Source: an uncultured Collinsella sp. (GTDB taxonomy: Bacteria; Actinomycetota; Coriobacteriia; Coriobacteriales; Coriobacteriaceae). Taken from it: a stretch of 21,698 bases of DNA. The number at the start of each line of letters is the position of its first letter. Position 1 is the first letter of the stretch. The position numbers and the translations under genes are program-made. Shown in pieces: positions 1 to 6,709 of the stretch. The stretch covers positions 1-21,698 of the forward strand of contig UQNB01000030.1 in the NCBI GenBank assembly GCA_900542235.1, written 5' to 3'. Below the pieces are notes generated by a model. The model did no database searches, was not told where the DNA came from, and saw only the letters and a list, made by a program, of their open reading frames with translations.

Positions 1-11
1 TTTTATATTCC

Positions 12-44
12 AGTAGATTTTTGAGACATGCCTAGAAATCTACT
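12..44. repeat. Intergenic inverted repeat, AGTAGATTT arms
   Basis: AGTAGATTT at 12-20 is the exact reverse complement of AAATCTACT at 36-44, with a 15-base spacer. It lies just beyond the rpiB terminator hairpin. No T-run abuts the arms in either direction that would make it a convincing terminator. It could be a protein-binding site, part of the terminator region of an upstream gene outside the window, or a dispersed repeat. Confidence 0.45.
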
Positions 45-48
45 AAAG

Positions 49-88
49 AGCCCCCGCCTGGAATGTGCGTGCATTCCAGGCGGGGGCT
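49..88 (-). terminator. Hairpin terminator of rpiB
   Basis: A perfect 17-bp inverted repeat (49-65 with 72-88, 6-base loop), very GC-rich at its base, lies 28 bases beyond the rpiB stop. Reading on the minus strand it is followed by CTTTAG, so the U-tract is short. The strength of the stem and its position make an rpiB terminator the best explanation. Confidence 0.7.
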
Positions 89-115
89 GTCGCTAGCGTA
101 TGGCGTTGTAAGTCT

Positions 116-583
116 TTAGGCCTCGTCGACGACCTTGAGACCGCGGGTCTGGTCGATCTCGTTGAGGAGGTTAACGCGACGCTCGTGACGGCCGCCCTCA
201 AACTCGGCGTCGAGCCACTCGTCGACGATCATCTTGGCGAGCTCGGAGCCAACGACGCGGGCGCCAAAGGCGAGCACGTTGGTGTTGTTGTGCATGCGCG
301 AGAGCTTGGCGCTGAAGGGCTCGGAGCACACGACGGCGCGTACGCCCTCGACCTTGTTGGCAGCCAGGCTGATCCCGACGCCGGTGCCGCAGATCAGGAT
401 ACCCAGGTCAACGTCGCCGTTGGCAACGGCCTTGCCCACTTTGTAACCGGCGATGGGGTAGTCGAAGCTCTCGGAGGTGTCGGTGCCAAAGTTCACGACC
501 TCGCAGCCGCGCTCCTTCAGGTGCTCGGAAATGATGTTCTTGAGCTCGACGGCGGCGTGGTCGTTACCGATACCGATCTTCAT
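116..583 (-). CDS. rpiB: Ribose-5-phosphate isomerase B
   Basis: Cytosolic isomerase (RpiB/LacA/LacB family) that interconverts ribulose 5-phosphate and ribose 5-phosphate in the non-oxidative pentose phosphate pathway. The 155-residue product has the usual family length. Visible signatures are the N-terminal MKIGIGNDHAA strand with the phosphate-binding Asp-His, the catalytic cysteine in ICGTGVG (Cys65), and the RMHNNTNVL segment with His98/Asn99. The reading frame is open further upstream to 811, but the ATG at 583 has AGAGAGGA about 8 bases before it and gives the exact family N-terminus. The gene is transcribed away from the cysteine desulfidase gene and ends at a strong hairpin. Paralogues acting on allose or galactose 6-phosphate cannot be excluded from sequence alone, but the R5P function is the default. 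Confidence 0.93.
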   Translation of the reverse strand: MKIGIGNDHAAVELKNIISEHLKERGCEVVNFGTDTSESFDYPIAGYKVGKAVANGDVDLGILICGTGVGISLAANKVEGVRAVVCSEPFSAKLSRMHNNTNVLAFGARVVGSELAKMIVDEWLDAEFEGGRHERRVNLLNEIDQTRGLKVVDEA

Positions 584-616
584 GGATGGTTCCTCTCTGG
601 TCTGTGCGGCGCAAAT

Positions 617-700
617 GCTAAAGGTGTTTACCGCGTTCGACTGCATGATAGCGCGACTTTTGCGTAAACGCTCGGGCGTTTTTTGGTCAAACGCTTTAGC
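617..700. promoter_or_regulatory. Possible operator boxes between rpiB and the cysteine desulfidase gene
   Basis: The 270-base divergent spacer (584-853) contains AAACGCTTTAGC at 689-700, AAACGC at 666-671, and at 617-629 a reverse-complement relative reading AAACACCTTTAGC on the minus strand. AAACGCTTT with a central CG resembles LacI-family operator halves, which often control sugar genes such as rpi. A -10-like TATTAT sits at 790-795 in front of the plus-strand gene with a weak TTGCGG at 772-777. All of this is pattern reading. No LacI-type gene is present in the window. Confidence 0.25.
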
Positions 701-853
701 AGGCAACAAGACCGGCCTCTCATGAATAATGCCGCCAATTTGTGCTTGAGCGCCGTCCGCCGGAACCGTGGTTGCGGTTTTTGATGCATTATTATCAAAT
801 AAAGGAGCCAACTTTTTTGAGAGTCCAGCCCGTTATGCAAGCAGGAGATACCT

Positions 854-2173
854 ATGCCTACCGATTCCATCCGTGATGCCGCGTTTTGCGATGTTTTGAA
901 CCGCGAGCTTGTCTGTGCACTCGGCTGCACCGAGCCCATTGCCGTTGCCTATGCAGCGGCGCTGGCGAGCCAGACGCTCGGTTGCGAACCCGATCATATG
1001 GATGTTGCCTGCTCGGGCAACATTATCAAGAACGTTAAGAGCGTGACCGTGCCCAACTCGGGCGGTATGCACGGTATTGAAGCCGCGGCCGTGCTGGGTG
1101 CCGTGGGCGGCGACGCTAAGAGCGCGCTCGAGGTGCTCGAGAGCGTTAACGATGAAGACCGCGCTCGCGTGGCCGAGCTCCTCGCCGACGCCGGCTACTG
1201 CGATGTGTCGCTTGTCGAGGGTGTGCCCAACCTCTACATCAAGGTGACTGCGACGGCCGGGGGCCATACCGCGGTCGTCGAGATTACCGATCACCACACT
1301 AATGTCACGTGCCATACGCTCGATGGTATTCCGGTATGCGGCAAGTCGGCGGGGGAGTGCGCCGCCTGCGCCGAGCGCGTGGTGGCCGAGCGTGCGGCAG
1401 ATAACGCCGATACGCCCATGTCCATTGATTCCATCATCGACTTTATCGAGGACGGTGACATTGAGGGCGCCTGCGCTGCCGTTGAGCGTCAGATTGAGCT
1501 GAATGGCGCAATCAGTGCCGAGGGCCTTGCGCACGCTTGGGGCGCCGAGGTGGGTCGTACGCTGCTGGGTGCTCGTGCCGATGACGTCGCCTGCCGTGCC
1601 CGTGCCCGTGCGGCCGCCGGGTCCGACGCCCGCATGAACGGTTGCGCGCTGCCGGTCGCCATTGTGTGCGGCTCGGGCAATCAAGGCATTACCTGCGCAT
1701 TGCCCGTCATGGAGTATGCCGAGTACCTGCGTTGCGACCACGAGCGTCTGGTGCGCGCCGTGATGCTGTCCGATCTTATCGCCGTGCATATCAAGAGCTA
1801 TATTGGTGCGCTTTCGGCGTTTTGCGGTGCTATTTGCGCCGCGTGCGGCGCCGGCGCTGCGATTACCTGGCTGTGCGGTGGCACGCGCGAGCAGATTGGC
1901 TCGACGGTTTCGAACACGCTCGGTAACGTTGGCGGCATCGTGTGCGACGGCGCCAAGGCGAGCTGTGCCGCCAAGATTTCGGCTGCCGTCGATGCGGCGA
2001 TTCTGGGACATGACATGGCCATGCAGGGGCGTGGCTTCCGTGCCGGCGAGGGTTTGATCCAGGATACCGTCGAGCAGACGATTGCCAGCATGGGCTACGT
2101 GGGCCGTGTGGGCATGAAGGACACCGACGTCGAGATCCTCAACATCATGATCGGCAAAACCCAAGTGTGCTAG
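854..2173 (+). CDS. L-cysteine desulfidase / UPF0597 family iron-sulfur lyase (CyuA/YhaM-like)
   Basis: Member of the serine-dehydratase-alpha-like UPF0597 family, which includes the archaeal L-cysteine desulfidase and E. coli YhaM/CyuA. These enzymes break cysteine into pyruvate, ammonia and sulfide using an oxygen-sensitive [4Fe-4S] cluster. The 439 residues match family length. The expected cysteine ligands are present: Cys25 in LGCTEPIA, Cys281 after GSGNQGIT, and the pair Cys364/Cys371 in GGIVCDGAKASC, spaced by seven as in characterised members. The ATG at 854 has AGGAGA 6 bases upstream. The stop overlaps that of the convergent HAD gene by four bases. Substrate (cysteine versus serine or another 2-amino acid) is inferred from family. 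The sulfide could feed the MetY-type enzyme at 6710, but no operon link exists. Confidence 0.85.
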   Translation: MPTDSIRDAAFCDVLNRELVCALGCTEPIAVAYAAALASQTLGCEPDHMDVACSGNIIKNVKSVTVPNSGGMHGIEAAAVLGAVGGDAKSALEVLESVNDEDRARVAELLADAGYCDVSLVEGVPNLYIKVTATAGGHTAVVEITDHHTNVTCHTLDGIPVCGKSAGECAACAERVVAERAADNADTPMSIDSIIDFIEDGDIEGACAAVERQIELNGAISAEGLAHAWGAEVGRTLLGARADDVACRARARAAAGSDARMNGCALPVAIVCGSGNQGITCALPVMEYAEYLRCDHERLVRAVMLSDLIAVHIKSYIGALSAFCGAICAACGAGAAITWLCGGTREQIGSTVSNTLGNVGGIVCDGAKASCAAKISAAVDAAILGHDMAMQGRGFRAGEGLIQDTVEQTIASMGYVGRVGMKDTDVEILNIMIGKTQVC

Positions 2174-2928
2174 GACAGTTCGTCGGCTACTTGGTGTTCG
2201 TAGAAGGCTTCTACTACGGCGTTAAAGTCGCGGGCGAAGTCTTCCATGGTTCCGCGCCAGGTGGCTCGGTTGGGCTTGCCCTGGCCTACATAGGCAGTCT
2301 GAATGCCGCAGGCGGGGCTAGGGAAGTCGCGTTTGGGATCGTTGCCCACCATAAGGACCTCGTGCGGTTCGAGCCCCATCACCTGAAGCTGCTCTAGATA
2401 GTAGGTGGCATCAGGCTTGCAGCGGGTGGCGTTTCCCATGTGCGTGACGAGCTCAAAGGGGGCGTCGGCCAGGTCGCCCCAACCCATGCGGCACTCGATG
2501 GCCCCCTGCGGAAAGCTGGGGTTGGTAAAGAGCGCGCAGCGCAGCCCTGCGTCCTGTACGGCCTGGAGCGCGGCGTGTGCGCCCGGCATGGCATGGGCGT
2601 TGATGAGTTCGTCATTCTTGTACGGAAGAACTTCGCGGTCGTAGTAGGTAAACGCCTCGTAGATGAGGGGATCGGAGAGGCAAATCCCGCATCGGCGCTC
2701 GACCTCTTCTTGGTAAAACTCAAGATTGGTGCGGTTGTCCGTGCCGCTGCGGCGATTGGCGTTGAGGTCGACCAGGATGGTGCCGAGGCGTGCCATCGTG
2801 CCACCGCGGCTGCGGCGCCCGATATCCGCGAGCATCGAAGAGACATCCTTAAAATAGCGAAGGATGAACGCGTTGAGGTTGATGCTAAGAAGCGTTTCGT
2901 CCATATCGAAAACGACTGCTTTGAGCAC
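2170..2928 (-). CDS. HAD-superfamily hydrolase
   Basis: Cytosolic haloacid-dehalogenase-type phosphatase of 252 residues. The four HAD motifs are present in order: DMDET near residue 8 (nucleophile and general-acid aspartates), FTNPS (motif II Thr), CKPDATYY (motif III Lys) and MVGNDPKRDF (motif IV acidic pair). A long cap insertion lies between motifs I and II, as in subfamily I phosphatases. The frame is open to 3099, but the GTG at 2928 is preferred: AAAGG lies 7 bases upstream and the protein then begins MLKAVVFDMDET, the normal HAD start. The extra upstream residues have no family resemblance. The substrate cannot be told. The stop codon shares the palindrome CTAG with the convergent upstream gene. 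Confidence 0.85.
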   Translation of the reverse strand: MLKAVVFDMDETLLSINLNAFILRYFKDVSSMLADIGRRSRGGTMARLGTILVDLNANRRSGTDNRTNLEFYQEEVERRCGICLSDPLIYEAFTYYDREVLPYKNDELINAHAMPGAHAALQAVQDAGLRCALFTNPSFPQGAIECRMGWGDLADAPFELVTHMGNATRCKPDATYYLEQLQVMGLEPHEVLMVGNDPKRDFPSPACGIQTAYVGQGKPNRATWRGTMEDFARDFNAVVEAFYEHQVADELS

Positions 2929-3083
2929 GCGGGCACCTTTCTCGAAAAATCGATCTAGAATCGTTGGCTCCGGATACTTTACCCCAAAGCCGAATGCCTG
3001 GCTGGTTATCGTCAAGTTGCGGAGACGTGTGTTCATAAGATTACGAAAAAGTCTCCACACGAGTAAAAAATCGCAGTTCACGC

Positions 3084-3112
3084 TTGAAATCGAACTCATT
3101 TCCCCGTAATCT
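3084..3112 (+). promoter_or_regulatory. Candidate rpsA promoter
   Basis: TTGAAA (3084-3089), a 17-base spacer, then TAATCT (3107-3112), with TATACG immediately after. This would give a leader of about 125 bases before rpsA, room for the S1 autoregulation known in other bacteria. It sits in the 315-base divergent spacer 2929-3243. Apart from the ribosome binding sites of the two flanking genes I see no other feature in that spacer. Confidence 0.35.
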
Positions 3113-3243
3113 ATACGAACGTGATTGCATAAGCGTCACATTAGTATCTGTCGGCTCCCGAGTGTTCCTAAACGTTGTGTGCTTGTCGCACCCTTCTGTA
3201 GGTCCTAGCAATCGGGGCCCCGTAGTTCGAAAGGGGTCCACCT

Positions 3244-4410
3244 TTGAGTGAGATTCAGAACTCGTCCATTTTCTCTCTTGACGATGTCAACGAGGAGGAG
3301 ATGAACAACCTCATCGACGGTACGATTACCGACTTTGATGAGGGCGATCTCGTTAACGGCACTGTCGTTAAGATCGAGCATGACGAGGTGCTCGTTGACA
3401 TCGGATTCAAGTCCGAGGGCGTTATCCCGGTCCGCGAGCTGTCCATCCGCAAGGACGCTAACCCTGCAGACATCGTTGCACTCGGTGATCCCATCGAGGC
3501 TCTGGTTCTCCAGAAGGAGGACAAGGACGGTCGTCTGGTCCTGTCCAAGAAGCGTGCCGAGTACGAGCGTGCTTGGAACCGCATCGAGGAGAAGTTCAAC
3601 TCCGGCGAGAATGTCGAGGGCGAGGTTATCGAGGTTGTCAAGGGCGGCCTGATCCTCGACATCGGCCTGCGTGGCTTCCTGCCCGCTTCCCTCGTCGACC
3701 TCCGTCGCGTCAAGGACCTCACCTCCTACATGGGCACCCGCATCGAGGCTCGCGTCATCGAGATGGACCGCAACCGCAACAACGTCGTCCTCTCCCGTCG
3801 CGTCGTGCTCGAGGAGTCCCGTAAGGCCGAGCGTTCCGAGATCCTGTCCAAGCTCAAGTCTGGCATGCGTCTCCAGGGCACCGTTTCCTCCATCGTCGAC
3901 TTCGGCGCCTTCGTCGACCTCGGCGGTATCGACGGCCTCATCCACATCTCCGAGCTCTCCTGGAACCACGTCAACCATCCTTCCGAGGTTGTCAAGGTCG
4001 GCCAGGAGGTCGAGGTCGAGGTTCTCGACGTCGATCTCAACCGCGAGCGCATCTCCCTGGGTCTCAAGCAGACCACCGAGGATCCGTGGCGCGCACTGGT
4101 CAAGAAGTACCCCGTCGGCGCTATCGTCGAGGGCACTGTGACCAAGCTTGTCCCGTTCGGCGCTTTTGTCGACCTGGGCGAGGGCATCGAGGGCCTGGTG
4201 CACATCTCCGAGATGGCCAACAAACACGTCGACCAGCCTTCTCAGGTCACCCACGTGGGCGACAAGGTTCAGGTCAAGGTCATGGAGATCGACCTCGACC
4301 GTCGTCGTATCTCCCTGTCCATGAAGTCTGCTGCTGAGACTCTGGGCGTCGAGATCGAGGTTACCCCGCTGCCTTCCGAGAAGAAGGACGAGGAGACCGA
4401 CGCCGAGTAA
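3244..4410 (+). CDS. rpsA: 30S ribosomal protein S1
   Basis: Ribosomal protein that holds mRNA on the 30S subunit during initiation. The 388 residues contain four S1/OB-fold repeats at about 35-104, 121-187, 206-275 and 292-361. The last two are near copies with the canonical DFGAFVDLGG and PFGAFVDLGEG cores followed by GLIHISEL or GLVHISEM. Four repeats are usual for actinobacterial S1, against six in E. coli. The tail from 362 is acidic and short. The start is TTG at 3244, with AAAGGGG at 3230-3236 and a 7-base spacing; no in-frame ATG lies near the family N-terminus. The gene stands alone, with a strong terminator after it. Its codon use is heavily biased to C-ending codons, as expected of a highly expressed gene. 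Confidence 0.95.
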   Translation: MSEIQNSSIFSLDDVNEEEMNNLIDGTITDFDEGDLVNGTVVKIEHDEVLVDIGFKSEGVIPVRELSIRKDANPADIVALGDPIEALVLQKEDKDGRLVLSKKRAEYERAWNRIEEKFNSGENVEGEVIEVVKGGLILDIGLRGFLPASLVDLRRVKDLTSYMGTRIEARVIEMDRNRNNVVLSRRVVLEESRKAERSEILSKLKSGMRLQGTVSSIVDFGAFVDLGGIDGLIHISELSWNHVNHPSEVVKVGQEVEVEVLDVDLNRERISLGLKQTTEDPWRALVKKYPVGAIVEGTVTKLVPFGAFVDLGEGIEGLVHISEMANKHVDQPSQVTHVGDKVQVKVMEIDLDRRRISLSMKSAAETLGVEIEVTPLPSEKKDEETDAE

Positions 4411-4435
4411 ATCGGTTTGACGATCACTTGTTTTA

Positions 4436-4468
4436 AGGGATCCGTCCGTAATGGACGGGTCCCTTTTT
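4436..4468 (+). terminator. Rho-independent terminator of rpsA
   Basis: AGGGATCCGTCC (4436-4447) pairs with GGACGGGTCCCT (4453-4464) around a 5-base loop, with one G-U pair. A run of five T follows directly. It begins 26 bases after the rpsA stop. Confidence 0.93.
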
Positions 4469-4532
4469 GCATTTGGCACCGAGATGCGCAATGCTGCCGG
4501 GCTGTCCACAGGCTATTGGATTGTCGGTGCAT

Positions 4533-4648
4533 GAAAAAAGCCGACATCCCGCCTCGGGGAGGAGGCGGGAACACACCGAGTAGACGGAGGGGTGCGGAGC
4601 GCGGTCGCGTCTCGACTGACGACGTTGCCCATCGACAGGACCATTGTA
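4533..4648 (-). ncRNA. Candidate small RNA, minus strand, between rpsA and rnpB
   Basis: In the 320-base gap between rpsA and rnpB (4411-4730) the minus strand shows a consensus-like -10, TACAAT (4643-4648). About 80 bases downstream is a perfect 8-bp GC stem (CCCGCCTC, 4548-4555 with 4562-4569), followed after 8 bases by six T (4534-4539 as A on the plus strand). No coding sequence with a ribosome binding site is apparent between them. Predicted transcript is about 100 nt. The -35 is poor and the T-run is offset from the stem, so this is tentative. It does not resemble SRP RNA, 6S RNA or tmRNA to me. Confidence 0.3.
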
Positions 4649-4696
4649 GCGCATGGCGGTTCTTGGTTTATCGTGTCGAGCGTTTGCGTTGTGCCA

Positions 4697-4723
4697 TTGC
4701 CTGCGGTAACGGTGTGCTACACT
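4697..4723 (+). promoter_or_regulatory. Candidate rnpB promoter
   Basis: TACACT (4718-4723) is a good -10 positioned so that transcription would begin at about 4730, the predicted 5' end of the RNase P RNA. TTGCCT (4697-4702) is a plausible -35, although the 15-base spacer is short. Confidence 0.5.
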
Positions 4724-4730
4724 CTTGCAC

Positions 4731-5094
4731 TGCTGAGTGGGCCAGACGGTCGCGCGATGTGCTGCATGCAGTACGCGTGAGGAAAGTCCGGGCTCCAGAG
4801 GGCGGGATGCCGGCTAACGGCCGGGCGGAGTGATCCGACGGAAAGCGCCGCAGAAAAGAAGACTCCCACCTGCGCCGCAAGGCGTAAAGGGAAAAGCTGA
4901 AACGGTGGTGTAAGAGACCACCAGCGTCGTGGCAACACGGCGGCTTGGCAAGCCCCATCCGGAGCAAGCGCGAATAGGAACGCTATGGGCCGGCCCGGTC
5001 CGCGTTCGGGTAGCGTGCGTGGAGCTGCATGGTAACGTGCAGACAAGATAAATGACCGTTCACGACAGAACCCGGCTTATCGGCCCACTCAGCA
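4731..5094 (+). ncRNA. rnpB: RNase P RNA, bacterial type A
   Basis: Catalytic RNA that removes 5' leaders from tRNA precursors. The terminal helix P1 is visible as TGCTGAGTGGGCC (4731-4743) pairing perfectly with GGCCCACTCAGCA (5082-5094). The universally conserved P4 halves are present: GAGGAAAGTCCGGGCTCC from 4780 and ACAGAACCCGGCTTATCGG from 5065. The intervening CAGAAAAGAAGACTCC and GGGTAAAGGGAAAAGCTGAAA-like segments and the total length of about 364 nt fit the ancestral type A class of actinobacteria. The ends are taken from P1 and may differ by a few bases. Several open frames across this region are shadows of the RNA. Confidence 0.95.
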
Positions 5095-5325
5095 TTCTTG
5101 TTGACGCTACGACGGCGTCAGCTGGCCGATTTGGCGCTCATTCGTGGGTCGCCGCCATAAGGCGTGCTCCCTCCTCTTTCGGGCCAAATCGACTCAGCTG
5201 ACGCTGTCTCGCTGTTTTTGCCTGGCCATCGGCGGCTCCATTCTTTTCGCTGTGATTAACGGTATGCCCTTTGCCGTATTATTGAAGCTGTTCGTTGCTG
5301 CGCTTTATTTTGTTGAGGGGCTTTG

Positions 5326-5961
5326 TTGGACAGCTATTTTACTCTGCAATCGAATATTGAGGCTACGGGTGAGTTTGTCGATCGTAAGAGTCGGTTTATT
5401 GCTCAGCTGGTCCATATTGAGTCCGAGGATGAGGCGAATGCCTTTATCGAGATGGTTCGCAAGCGTCATTACGACGCTCGACACAATGTTCCCGCGTGGA
5501 TTTTGGTCGATGGACGCGAGCGCCAGAGCGATGATGGTGAGCCGAGCCGTACGAGCGGCATGCCGACGCTCGAGGTGCTGCGCGGTGCGGGACTTAAAAA
5601 CGTATGCTGTGTTGTGACGCGCTATTTTGGTGGCACGCTGTTGGGGCCCGGCGGCTTGGTGCGCGCCTATACCGCTGCGACGCAGGCGGCGGTTGCTGCG
5701 GCTCAGGAGGCCGGGCAGATCGTTGAGATGACAAGCGTTGTGCCCGTTGACGTGCATGTGGCCTATCCGCAGTATGAGCAGGTACTTCGTTTGGCGCAGG
5801 ATTGTGGCGCCAAGGTTTCGGATACGGATTATGCGGATGCCGTGACACTTCATTTGGTGTTTAAGGCGGGGGAGCAGAAGCCGTTTTGTGCCAAGATGCG
5901 CGAGCTTATGGCGGGGCGCGAACAGATTGAGGTCGGCGCCCCCGAATTTGCCGAGTTCTAA
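5326..5961 (+). CDS. YigZ/IMPACT family protein
   Basis: Member of the conserved YigZ (UPF0029/IMPACT N-terminal) family, of uncertain biochemical role, often linked to translation control or nucleic-acid binding. The 211 residues show the family core: FVDRKSRFIAQ near 18, the RKRHYDARHNVPAWIL segment (46-60), DDGEPSRTSGMP (69-80), VVTRYFGGTLLGPGGLVRAY (97-115), then the C-terminal ferredoxin-like DUF1949 domain. Two adjacent TTG codons (5323 and 5326) are the only possible starts because a TGA lies at 5314. The second gives MDSYFTL, the usual N-terminus, with GAGGGG 5 bases upstream. The 231 bases between rnpB and this gene hold a short frame with hydrophobic segments but no convincing gene. 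Confidence 0.9.
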   Translation: MDSYFTLQSNIEATGEFVDRKSRFIAQLVHIESEDEANAFIEMVRKRHYDARHNVPAWILVDGRERQSDDGEPSRTSGMPTLEVLRGAGLKNVCCVVTRYFGGTLLGPGGLVRAYTAATQAAVAAAQEAGQIVEMTSVVPVDVHVAYPQYEQVLRLAQDCGAKVSDTDYADAVTLHLVFKAGEQKPFCAKMRELMAGREQIEVGAPEFAEF

Positions 5962-6028
5962 CGGCGATGGCCGGTGTACTTTTGGATGGATCCCCAGCGC
6001 GCCGGCCGTCGTTTTATGCTGCTGCCGG

Positions 6029-6475
6029 TTACTCGGCGAGCTGCTTTAGCACATCGCAGGCGATCTCGACGGCATCGTCGATGCAGCCGGGGCAGCTGCG
6101 GAGCGGACCCTTGTCCGATCCGATGCCCTTGAGCGTGCCGCAGACGGTCGTCGTGTTCTTCTCGCCAAAACGCTTGGCGATTTCGCGCGACAGCTTGTAG
6201 GTCTGGCCCTTGGTCTTGGGGTTTTCCATACCGTCGCTCATTACAAAGCCCATGATGGCCACGGCGCCCGAGATGGCACCGCAGGTTTCGGTCATGCCGC
6301 CCATGCCGGCGCCAAAACCCTCGGTGAGGGTAAACGCGGTCTCGGGGTCGAGTCCGACGGCGGGCGCAAGAGTGCAAGCAACGGCTTGTGCGCAGTTAAA
6401 GCCGCGGGCGTGGTATTCGGCAGCCTGAGCCTGGCAGGTGGCAGTGTTGAGCTGGGTGGTATCGATCTGCTTCAT
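6029..6475 (-). CDS. C_GCAxxG_C_C family (putative redox) protein
   Basis: Small 148-residue protein of the C_GCAxxG_C_C family, found in anaerobes and assumed to bind metal or carry redox cysteines; no reaction is established. The signature cysteines are visible: Cys28 in GFNCAQAV, Cys65 in TETCGAISG (the GCAxxG-like element), Cys112 in VCGTLKG and the pair Cys128/Cys131 in SCPGC. A glycine-rich GFGAGMGGM segment precedes the central motif. The frame stays open upstream to 6622, but the ATG at 6475 has an excellent AAGGAGA 5 bases before it, so the shorter form is chosen. It faces the YigZ gene tail to tail with 67 bases between, and diverges from metY. Confidence 0.85.
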   Translation of the reverse strand: MKQIDTTQLNTATCQAQAAEYHARGFNCAQAVACTLAPAVGLDPETAFTLTEGFGAGMGGMTETCGAISGAVAIMGFVMSDGMENPKTKGQTYKLSREIAKRFGEKNTTTVCGTLKGIGSDKGPLRSCPGCIDDAVEIACDVLKQLAE

Positions 6476-6590
6476 CGTTGTCTCCTTGATTGCGGTGTTC
6501 CCGCCTATGGTACCCTTGCCGGCGCATTCGCTTATCGAGACCGCAGTGCATATCTCATTGTTTTTCTCCATCGAACACTTTCTTAAGATT

Positions 6591-6621
6591 TGGGACAAAT
6601 AAACCTGATTAATTTGTCCCA
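6591..6621. repeat. Inverted repeat TGGGACAAAT in the divergent spacer before metY
   Basis: TGGGACAAAT (6591-6600) and ATTTGTCCCA (6612-6621) form a perfect 10-bp inverted repeat with an 11-base spacer, in the 234-base spacer between the C_GCAxxG_C_C gene and the MetY-type gene. It lies 20 bases upstream of the metY -35. It may be an operator for one or both genes, or a dispersed intergenic repeat. The spacer shows no other gene. Confidence 0.5.
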
Positions 6622-6641
6622 TAACCTATCGGCGGAATGGG

Positions 6642-6670
6642 TTGAGAGGGGTGCGGGGTAGCGGTATCGT
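6642..6670 (+). promoter_or_regulatory. Promoter of the MetY-type gene
   Basis: TTGAGA (6642-6647), exactly 17 bases, then TATCGT (6665-6670): five of six and four of six matches to the housekeeping sigma consensus. Transcription would start near 6677, giving a leader of about 33 bases before the ATG at 6710. Confidence 0.55.
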
Positions 6671-6709
6671 GAACCGAATAAAAACAAAACCCAAGTAAGG
6701 GAGTTGGAT

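Noticed and set aside
665..682. AACGC/GCGTT with T-run as a terminator in the rpiB/desulfidase spacer
   Set aside because: The stem is only five base pairs and no upstream transcript on the plus strand needs ending there; the AAACGC repeat is better explained as part of possible operator boxes.
2929..3099. Longer HAD protein starting at 3099
   Set aside because: The added residues have no family similarity and the GTG at 2928 has an AAAGG site and gives the canonical HAD N-terminus.
3205..4509. 434-codon minus-strand frame opposite rpsA
   Set aside because: Produced by the strong codon bias of rpsA; its Leu/Val/Asp/Gly-rich composition is typical of an antisense shadow. Similar long shadows at 833-2164, 6797-7867, 8177-9436, 13334-15094, 15243-16214 and 17354-18811 were left out for the same reason.
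4668..5046. Minus-strand frames across 4668-5046
   Set aside because: They lie on the complement of the RNase P RNA gene and have no ribosome binding site or known family.
5144..5617. 157-codon plus-strand frame with hydrophobic segments overlapping the start of the YigZ gene
   Set aside because: No ribosome binding site, no recognisable family, and most of it is a frame shadow of the well-supported YigZ gene. The part upstream of 5326 is too short to call a gene or a remnant.
5969..6011. GGCCGG/CCGGCC hairpin with TTTT as a terminator for the YigZ gene
   Set aside because: The loop would be 27 bases and the T-run is short and offset by four bases, so it is too weak to list as a terminator.
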